Shown here in pieces: positions 30,094 to 35,189 of a DNA stretch of 35,189 nt (positions are counted from its first letter, which is position 1; every line of letters starts with the position of its first letter). Source of the DNA: a virus; the IMG/VR virus record IMGVR_UViG_3300046001_005644, positions 1-35,189 of that record. One strand, given 5' to 3'. The notes under the pieces were generated by a model, which worked only from the letters and a program-made list of their open reading frames with translations, was not told the origin of the DNA and searched no databases. The position numbers were made by a program, and so were the translations under genes.

Positions 30094-30226
30094 TAGCCTC
30101 TCTTAATTCCGCTGTCGGGAACTCTTCCGACAGCTCTACAGCTTTTGCCATAAACCAGATTTTTGCATCCTCATTCATCGTATTATAAAAAATTAGAAGT
30201 TTGCGCTCCATATGCGTGATGCTCAT
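30053..30226 (-). CDS. Small protein convergent with cI, 57 aa
   Basis: The frame (MSITHMERKLLIFYNTMNED, then KIWFMAKAVELSEEFPTAEL) looks protein-like: helical, with a C-terminal His/Met/Arg-rich end. It overlaps the last 41 bases of cI on the opposite strand. It contains an 8-bp stem (GCTGTCGG at 30111-30118 with CCGACAGC at 30127-30134). The ribosome binding site is weak. It may be a small regulator transcribed against cI, or a chance frame. Confidence 0.45.
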   Translation of the reverse strand: MSITHMERKLLIFYNTMNEDAKIWFMAKAVELSEEFPTAELREAIMSRHQMMRSDHH

Positions 30227-30313
30227 TCTTTATGTCTCTATGTTGTTGTTTAATATTAAACAATATCACGTAACATTTGCTTACAAATCGAATTATTACA
30301 AATCAATTACATT

Positions 30314-30340
30314 TTATTAATAGCCTAGAACTATTAATAA
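30314..30340. repeat. AT-rich 10-bp inverted repeat
   Basis: TTATTAATAG (30314-30323) and CTATTAATAA (30331-30340) are perfect complements around a 7-base loop, followed by AAAAAA. This lies in the 300-base non-coding stretch 30227-30528 between cI and the pL operon, about 70 bases upstream of pL. It may be a binding site or a weak terminator. No gene is seen in this stretch. Confidence 0.4.
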
Positions 30341-30399
30341 TAAAAAATCCTGTATCCATAGAACAACAAAGAGAAATATAAAAAATATTTATTTATTTT

Positions 30400-30440
30400 G
30401 TATAGTTTATGTTGATTTATTTGTTTAGCCGCTCTATACT
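30400..30440 (+). promoter_or_regulatory. pL-like promoter 1 with two operator-like sites
   Basis: -35 TTGATT (30412-30417), 17-base spacer, -10 TATACT (30435-30440). The 17-bp site GTTTAG-N5-CTATAC (30423-30439) covers the -10, and GTATAG (30400-30405) starts a second 17-bp window whose centre is 23 bp upstream. It drives the recombination cassette beginning at 30529. Confidence 0.8.
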
Positions 30441-30528
30441 TCTTTCGTACCAAACAACCCACCCAATAAAAATCTGTTGAGGCAGATAAAACAGGTGGCC
30501 TCATAAGTAACGAAAAGGAGTTTTACAA

Positions 30529-30906
30529 ATGAACGACATAAACCGACTGCCAGTATTACTGGCCGCACTGAAAGCCGCGAAAGCGACCGAGAACGAAGCA
30601 AAAGAAATCCGCACAGGATTAGAAACGGCAATTTTGGATTTGTGCCCAACGGTTGAGGCCGAAGGAATAATGAAGCTTGAGGGCTTCACGATCACAACCA
30701 AGATGACCCGCGCAGTAGATACAGAAGCATTACAAGCCGCTTGGGGATCGCTACCCGCAAACGCACAAAAAGCCTTCAAATGGAAGGCCGAAATCGACCT
30801 GAAAAACTACCGCTCTATTCAAGAAATGGACACGGCAAGCTTCACGACCCTGGCGCAATTTGTTACATCGAAGCCAGCGAAACCAACGATCACAATTAAG
30901 GACTAA
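30529..30906 (+). CDS. First gene of the pL operon, hypothetical, 125 aa
   Basis: AAGGAG nine bases before ATG 30529 fits a strong start. The product is helical at the N-terminus (PVLLAALKAAKATENEAKEI), with a mixed C-terminal part (FKWKAEIDLKNYRSIQEMD) ending in a basic tail. It precedes the Sak4-like gene by two bases and is likely part of the recombination module. No domain is recognised. Sequences like this are often found next to phage single-strand-annealing ATPases. Confidence 0.7.
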   Translation: MNDINRLPVLLAALKAAKATENEAKEIRTGLETAILDLCPTVEAEGIMKLEGFTITTKMTRAVDTEALQAAWGSLPANAQKAFKWKAEIDLKNYRSIQEMDTASFTTLAQFVTSKPAKPTITIKD

Positions 30907-30908
30907 TC

Positions 30909-31655
30909 ATGGCCTTCGACCTATCAAGCGTGAGCAAAACACGCCGTATTCGCGCCCCTAAAATTGTATTAGCCGGGCAAAACAAAATTGGTAAAACTAC
31001 CTTCGCCGCCATGTCGCCAAACGCCATTGGCATATTAACCGAAGATGGAGCTGATGCCGTGGACGCACAGGCATTCCCGCTCGCAACAACATTAAATGAA
31101 GTGTACGAAGCAATAAGTACACTTATTAGTGAGCCGCACGACTTTAAAACAGTCTTTATTGATTCGATTGATTGGCTTGAGCCATTAGTACAAACGCATG
31201 TTTGCCAAGCCAACGGCTGGAAAAATATCGAAGCACCCGGCTTTGGCAAGGGTTACATCGCAGCAGCCGAAGAATGGCGCAATCTGTTATCTGGCTTGGA
31301 AGCACTCCGCGCACAAAGAAACATGGGTGTGATTCTCATTGCCCACGACAAAATCAAACGTGTTGATGATCCGCTTACAGAGGGATATGACAGCCACGTA
31401 TTGAAGCTAAACGACCGCGCCAGCGCCCTTGTTGCTGAATGGGCCGATGTGATTGGTTATGCAGGTTATCGCATTTTCACAAGCCAAAAGGATGCAGGTT
31501 TTGGCAACAAAGAAACCAAGGCCACAAGCACCGGAGAGCGCATTTTGCACGTAGAGCCGCACCCCGGTCACTGTGGTGGCAACCGCTTTGGTTTAACGAA
31601 TATGCCGCTTGACTGGACGGTATTTTCAGCAGCACTTGAAGCAGCACAGTCTTAA
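30909..31655 (+). CDS. Sak4-like RecA-fold ATPase (recombinase), 248 aa
   Basis: Walker A GQNKIGKTT at residues 23-31 and Walker B TVFIDS at 81-86 with a following WLEPLVQ. MGVILIAHDKIKR and WADVIGYAGYR complete the AAA_24/Sak4 pattern of phage single-strand-annealing-type recombinases, which work with an SSB-like partner. The gene order (ATPase, DUF669, nuclease, helicase) is the usual cassette. It begins two bases after the previous gene. Confidence 0.85.
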   Translation: MAFDLSSVSKTRRIRAPKIVLAGQNKIGKTTFAAMSPNAIGILTEDGADAVDAQAFPLATTLNEVYEAISTLISEPHDFKTVFIDSIDWLEPLVQTHVCQANGWKNIEAPGFGKGYIAAAEEWRNLLSGLEALRAQRNMGVILIAHDKIKRVDDPLTEGYDSHVLKLNDRASALVAEWADVIGYAGYRIFTSQKDAGFGNKETKATSTGERILHVEPHPGHCGGNRFGLTNMPLDWTVFSAALEAAQS

Positions 31656-31697
31656 TCAGTCCGACACGAAACCACTTAATTTTTGGAGATTTAAATC

Positions 31698-32183
31698 ATG
31701 GCTACATTTTCATTTGACGCATCAAACATCGCCCCAGCAGCTAACTTTTCACCAGTGCCAGCAGGTCAATACATTTCACAAATCATCGACTCGTCAATCG
31801 GTGCGACTAAGGACATGACCGGGCAAATTCTTAAACTCACGTTTGAGATTCTGGACGGTGAATTTAAAGGCCGCAAGATCTGGAACAATCTGAACATTCA
31901 GAATAAAAACCCTGATACAGAACGCTATGCACAAGCCGACCTTTCGGCAATCTGCCGCGCAACAAATCAGATTAAATTGACTGATACCGCATCACTTCAC
32001 AATATACCTTTGAAAATCAAGGTAACAATTCGTGAAGCTTCCGGTGGATATGAAGCACAAAACCAGATCAAAGGTTTTGATGCTGCAAGTAGTGGTTTTA
32101 CTAGCCAGCCAGCGCCAAGCCAACCAGTACCAGGCATGACACAAGCCGCGGCAAATCCATCAAAACCAGCTTGGGCTAAGTAA
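31698..32183 (+). CDS. DUF669-family protein (SSB-like), 161 aa
   Basis: Matches the DUF669 pattern: FSFDASNIAPAANFSPVPAG, then QILKLTFEILDGEFKGRKIW and CRATNQIKLTDTASLHNIP-like segments, followed by a Pro/Gln-rich linker. DUF669 proteins are predicted to be OB-fold single-strand DNA-binding partners of Sak4 recombinases. GGAG nine bases before ATG 31698 supports the start. The C-terminus is PAWAK, without the acidic tip of host SSB. Confidence 0.8.
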   Translation: MATFSFDASNIAPAANFSPVPAGQYISQIIDSSIGATKDMTGQILKLTFEILDGEFKGRKIWNNLNIQNKNPDTERYAQADLSAICRATNQIKLTDTASLHNIPLKIKVTIREASGGYEAQNQIKGFDAASSGFTSQPAPSQPVPGMTQAAANPSKPAWAK

Positions 32184-32184
32184 T

Positions 32185-33213
32185 ATGGCACTGTTACCCT
32201 TGGCGGTAACAGACCCCGTTGCAGATGCTATATTTGCCAGCTACAAGGCACAATATAGCATCGAGCCGCAACGCGGTTATGTTGGCGCGTCCTCCATTGG
32301 CAAATCATGCACTCGCGCCCTCTGGTATCAATTCCGGTGGGCGAAAGCACCTGAGTTTTCAGGCCGACTTTACAGGCTATTTCAATCTGGTCACTTGCAA
32401 GAGCCGCGCATTAATGCCGACCTTCGCGCCATTGGCATGACTGTTTATGAAGTCAATCCAGCGACAGGCAAGCAATGGTCATTTGTTGAAAAGTCTAGCG
32501 GCGGTCATTTCCGTGGCAACTGTGACGGTATCGTCACTGGCGTACCACAAGCGCCATTGTCGCCGCACATTCTTGAAGTGAAAACGTCCAGTGCAAAACT
32601 CTTTGCAGTGATGCAAAAAGACGGTGTTAAGAAGGCCAAGCCAGAACACTACGCGCAAATGCAAATTTACATGAAATGGTCGATTGATCTTTTCGGTAAC
32701 GAAGGATGCAAACGTGCGCTATATGTCACGGTGAATAAAGACACGGACAATATTTATTCTGAGCGCATCGAGTATGTGGAGGAAGAAGCGCAAGCCCTGA
32801 TTGACAAGGCAAATCACATTATCGAATCGCCAGAGCCGCCAATCGGCATTAGCACCGACCCAACGTATTACGAGTGCAAGTTTTGCGACTATTCAGACAT
32901 TTGCCATGGCAAAGAGATACCAGCGCCAACGTGCCGCACTTGCGCCCATGTAACGCCAGTAATGAATGGCGATGGAACTTGGACTTGTGGCTTTGATGAA
33001 GTGGGCCAGCTTGACGACATGCAGCAAAGAACAGGATGCACAAAACACCGCTACATTCCAATTTTACTTAAAGCACATGGCGAACCTGTCGATTTTACAG
33101 ACGGCAATGTCACGTATAAAACAATGGACGGTAGAACATTTATCAATGGTGAAGGTGGCTTTGGCGATAGTTTCAGCAGCGTTGAAATTTATGTGAGTGA
33201 GCCAGCCAAATGA
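32185..33213 (+). CDS. Cas4/RecB-like PD-(D/E)XK nuclease with Fe-S cysteines, 342 aa
   Basis: The catalytic core is D114 (GNCDGIV), E131 and K133 (LEVKTS) and a Q-x-Q motif (HYAQMQIYM). Four cysteines at 42 (GKSCTRALW) and at 231, 234 and 240 (ECKFCDYSDIC) form the C-n-C-2-C-5-C pattern of Cas4/AddB iron-sulphur nucleases. A further zinc-ribbon-like C-x2-C (CRTCAH) and C/H set follows. It probably resects DNA ends for Sak4. It is not part of a CRISPR locus. Confidence 0.88.
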   Translation: MALLPLAVTDPVADAIFASYKAQYSIEPQRGYVGASSIGKSCTRALWYQFRWAKAPEFSGRLYRLFQSGHLQEPRINADLRAIGMTVYEVNPATGKQWSFVEKSSGGHFRGNCDGIVTGVPQAPLSPHILEVKTSSAKLFAVMQKDGVKKAKPEHYAQMQIYMKWSIDLFGNEGCKRALYVTVNKDTDNIYSERIEYVEEEAQALIDKANHIIESPEPPIGISTDPTYYECKFCDYSDICHGKEIPAPTCRTCAHVTPVMNGDGTWTCGFDEVGQLDDMQQRTGCTKHRYIPILLKAHGEPVDFTDGNVTYKTMDGRTFINGEGGFGDSFSSVEIYVSEPAK

Positions 33214-33389
33214 TACAAGCGCCACACGTGACCGATCAGAAACATATAGACAACCAGACACCAGGAATATTAGACAGCCCAAGGCGCTTTTGCACTATCT
33301 GCAAACACGCCCGATCTGTCGCCCAATTCTGGAATAAAAAACAGATTCCTGTCTATAAATATTGTGGAAAATGTGGAGGCAAAAAATGA
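33210..33389 (+). CDS. Zinc-ribbon micro-protein, 59 aa
   Basis: Linked by ATGA overlaps at both ends (33210-33213, 33386-33389). Two cysteine pairs, CTIC (residues 28-31) and CGKC (52-55), about 20 residues apart form a treble-clef-like zinc ribbon. The N-terminus is polar. It may be an accessory of the nuclease or helicase on either side. The function is unknown. Confidence 0.65.
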   Translation: MIQAPHVTDQKHIDNQTPGILDSPRRFCTICKHARSVAQFWNKKQIPVYKYCGKCGGKK

Positions 33390-35008
33390 AACTCCGTGAT
33401 TATCAATCTAAAACTGTTGCCGACTTATTCGCCTGGTGGACAGATCACCAAGAAAATAATGATGTGCCGCTTTTGGTATTGCCGACAGCCGCAGGTAAAA
33501 GCGTTATTTGCGCCGACATTGTGCGCCGCATGTTTGACGATTACCCCGACTTTCACCCGCGAACGGTGGTACTTGTGCCTAGCAAAGAACTTGCAGAACA
33601 AAACGCCGCCAAATTAGTTGCGCTACTACCAAGCCATGTTAGTGTTGGTTTTGTCTCTGCCAGTTTAGGCAAGAAGCAATTTACTTCTGATGTGATCGTT
33701 GCCACCATCGGCAGCATTGCAAAATCAGCGCACTTGCTTGGCAATATCAAAGTGGTGATTATTGACGAGGCGCACCTAGTATCAACAAAAGGCGCTGATG
33801 CAGGTATGTACCGCCAATTTTTGGCAAGCTTGGCAAAGTTTTGTAATTTCCGAGTATGCGGCATGACCGCCACGCCGTTTAGGGGAAATGGTGTCTGGTT
33901 GACTGATGGAGACAGCCCGCTATTTACTGGAATTGCGCATAACGTGACCATGCGAGAGCTGTTAGACGATGGCTACATCGCGCCATTAGTGCCGCCGCCA
34001 GGCGCTTTAACTGTTCGCATTGATTCGTCAAATGTTGGTATCAGCAATGGCGATTACAAAATCAACGAGCTTTCAGAAGTCGTTGAAAAGTATCTGCAAA
34101 ACGTTGCAGAGGAAGCCGCGAAACTAGCAGCCGACCGTAAAAAATGGATTGCCTTTACTCCCTCGGTAGCCAATGCCGAAAGCCTATGTGAGAAATTCAA
34201 TGACCTTTGTATTAGCTCTGCTGTTGTCTGTGGCGATACTCCAAAAGACGAACGAGAACGATTAATTAGACATTTTAGGCAAGGCAAAATAGATTGCTTA
34301 GTCACCGTCTTGGCGCTCTCTGTTGGCTTTGATGTGCCTGATGTTGATTGTATTGTATGGTGTCGCCCGACTAAATCGCCAGTGTTGTACGTGCAAGGCA
34401 TGGGCCGAGGTGTACGAATCTACGAAGGCAAAGCCGATTGTCTGGTTTTAGACTTCACCGACACAGTGGAAAGACTCGGCCCCGTTGATACTATCCGTGG
34501 ACGATCAGCCAAAGGCGGTGGCGGTGACGCGCCTTATTGCCTATGCCCCGAGTGCGGCGATAGAAACCACGCCACGGCGATGATATGCGCAGCTTGTGGC
34601 GCAATCATACGCGAAGAAATAGTAAAGCCAATGAATGCCATAGCCAGCCGCGCCGCTTTGTTATCACACCAGGTAAAAGCAGCGGAGCCAGTATGGATTG
34701 ATGTGACAAAGGCCACCTATTCGCGCCATCAAAAAGAAGGCAAGCCCGACACTTTGAGAGTGGATTATTACGGAGGCATTTTGCGCGTGGCGAGTGAGTG
34801 GGTATGTTTTGACCATTCAGGCTATGCCAGAAACAAGGCTGATGATTGGTTTAGAACTAGAAAGCCAGAAACATTCACCGCATCGCCTGGATGCGTAGAT
34901 CAGTTGCTAGACTGGATTGATTCAGGCTTTACGCTTCGCCAGCCAAACAAGATTTTAACCCGCCAGAACGGTAAATTTACGGAGATAGTAAGTCATGACT
35001 TTAATTGA
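33386..35008 (+). CDS. SF2 DEAH helicase with zinc finger, 540 aa
   Basis: The helicase core has Walker A PTAAGKS (33-39), DEAH in VVIIDEAHLV, motif III MTATPF and motif VI GMGRGVR. Residues about 390-420 hold a zinc ribbon (CLCPECGD and ICAACG). The C-terminal about 90 residues (GKPDTLRVDYYGGILRVASE) form a domain common in phage RadD-like helicases. GGAGG seven bases before ATG 33386 fixes the start. It probably remodels forks or recombination intermediates. Confidence 0.9.
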   Translation: MKLRDYQSKTVADLFAWWTDHQENNDVPLLVLPTAAGKSVICADIVRRMFDDYPDFHPRTVVLVPSKELAEQNAAKLVALLPSHVSVGFVSASLGKKQFTSDVIVATIGSIAKSAHLLGNIKVVIIDEAHLVSTKGADAGMYRQFLASLAKFCNFRVCGMTATPFRGNGVWLTDGDSPLFTGIAHNVTMRELLDDGYIAPLVPPPGALTVRIDSSNVGISNGDYKINELSEVVEKYLQNVAEEAAKLAADRKKWIAFTPSVANAESLCEKFNDLCISSAVVCGDTPKDERERLIRHFRQGKIDCLVTVLALSVGFDVPDVDCIVWCRPTKSPVLYVQGMGRGVRIYEGKADCLVLDFTDTVERLGPVDTIRGRSAKGGGGDAPYCLCPECGDRNHATAMICAACGAIIREEIVKPMNAIASRAALLSHQVKAAEPVWIDVTKATYSRHQKEGKPDTLRVDYYGGILRVASEWVCFDHSGYARNKADDWFRTRKPETFTASPGCVDQLLDWIDSGFTLRQPNKILTRQNGKFTEIVSHDFN

Positions 35009-35189
35009 AATCCGCGCAATGAAAGACCTTTTTAAGCGTGAACTGAACAGGCTGGAAAGCATCGACATTAAATGCCAATCATGCGAAAACTATACGGACA
35101 GAACATGCCAAAAGTGGGGGATGATCCCGCCCGATGAAGTGCTGAAATCTGGCTGCGATTCATGGCAATACGATTGGATACCGTTTTAA
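34995..35189 (+). CDS. Small cysteine-containing protein, 64 aa
   Basis: Starts inside the helicase 3' end with GGAG ahead of ATG 34995 and ends with the final base of the contig. Residues 27-53 carry CQSCENY, RTCQKW and SGCDSW, a four-cysteine zinc-knuckle pattern also seen in many small phage proteins, followed by WQYDWIPF. In the circle, the next element is the promoter at 154-182. The function is unknown. Confidence 0.75.
   Translation: MTLIEIRAMKDLFKRELNRLESIDIKCQSCENYTDRTCQKWGMIPPDEVLKSGCDSWQYDWIPF
35064..35189. repeat. Right copy of 126-bp terminal overlap
   Basis: Identical to bases 4-129. It holds the 3' part of the small cysteine-containing gene 34995-35189. Because the two copies lie at the extreme ends, they represent one locus seen twice, not a biological duplication. 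Confidence 0.95.

Noticed and set aside
30227-30528. Search for a gene between cI and the pL operon
   Set aside because: Apart from the promoter, operators and an AT-rich inverted repeat, no credible frame was seen.
32185-33213. Cas4 nuclease as a sign of a CRISPR system
   Set aside because: No other cas gene and no repeat-spacer array was seen. The gene lies in a phage recombination cassette.

Overview
This window is a complete, circularly permuted genome of a temperate podovirus-type phage (about 35,060 unique bases). The last 126 bases (35064-35189) repeat bases 4-129, which is what a circular molecule looks like when written out as a linear contig. The virion genes are clearly of the Salmonella phage P22 kind: P22-type portal, coat (gp5), tail accessory factors gp4 and gp10, a scaffold, internal ejection proteins and a tailspike. 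The host is a Gram-negative bacterium. The gene style suggests a proteobacterium, perhaps a betaproteobacterium, but the sequence does not prove this. A 20-base stretch upstream of the integrase looks like the 3' end of a host tRNA gene and is the likely attP core.

Layout. (1) Plus strand, 30.4 kb through the contig junction to 4.2 kb: a pL-like operon with a recombination cassette (Sak4-like ATPase, DUF669 protein, Cas4/RecB-like nuclease, zinc-ribbon peptide, SF2 helicase), then many small accessory genes, a probable excisionase, attP and a tyrosine integrase. (2) Minus strand, 5.5 to 4.2 kb: lysis genes (coiled-coil membrane protein, holin-like protein, GH24 lysozyme), convergent with int. 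(3) Minus strand, 23.4 to 5.5 kb: packaging, head, tail, ejection and tailspike genes, with strong terminators flanking scaffold and coat. (4) Minus strand, 29.5 to 24.4 kb: cro-like gene, ribbon-helix-helix gene, Toprim primase-helicase, RusA resolvase, HNH endonuclease, small genes and a Q-like gene. (5) 29.5 to 30.1 kb: the immunity region with cI.

The regulatory layout is a mirror image of phage lambda: pL and cI on one strand, and cro, a 'cII-position' gene, an oop-like antisense RNA unit, replication, a nin-like region, Q, a pR'-like promoter, tandem terminators and late genes on the other. The cI-cro gap holds three 17-bp operator-like sites at 23-24 bp centre spacing. The same motif (GTNTAG-N5-CTATAC) covers the -10 boxes of two near-duplicate promoters at about 30.43 kb and 0.17 kb. 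The repressor has a helix-turn-helix but no self-cleaving peptidase domain. The integrase gene differs sharply from the rest of the genome in word usage (nine CTGCAG, two GCGATCGC).

Several genes shorter than 60 codons are reported because they join neighbours through ATGA or TAATG overlaps. No CRISPR array, intact tRNA or rRNA gene or insertion sequence was seen. The functions of most small genes are unknown.
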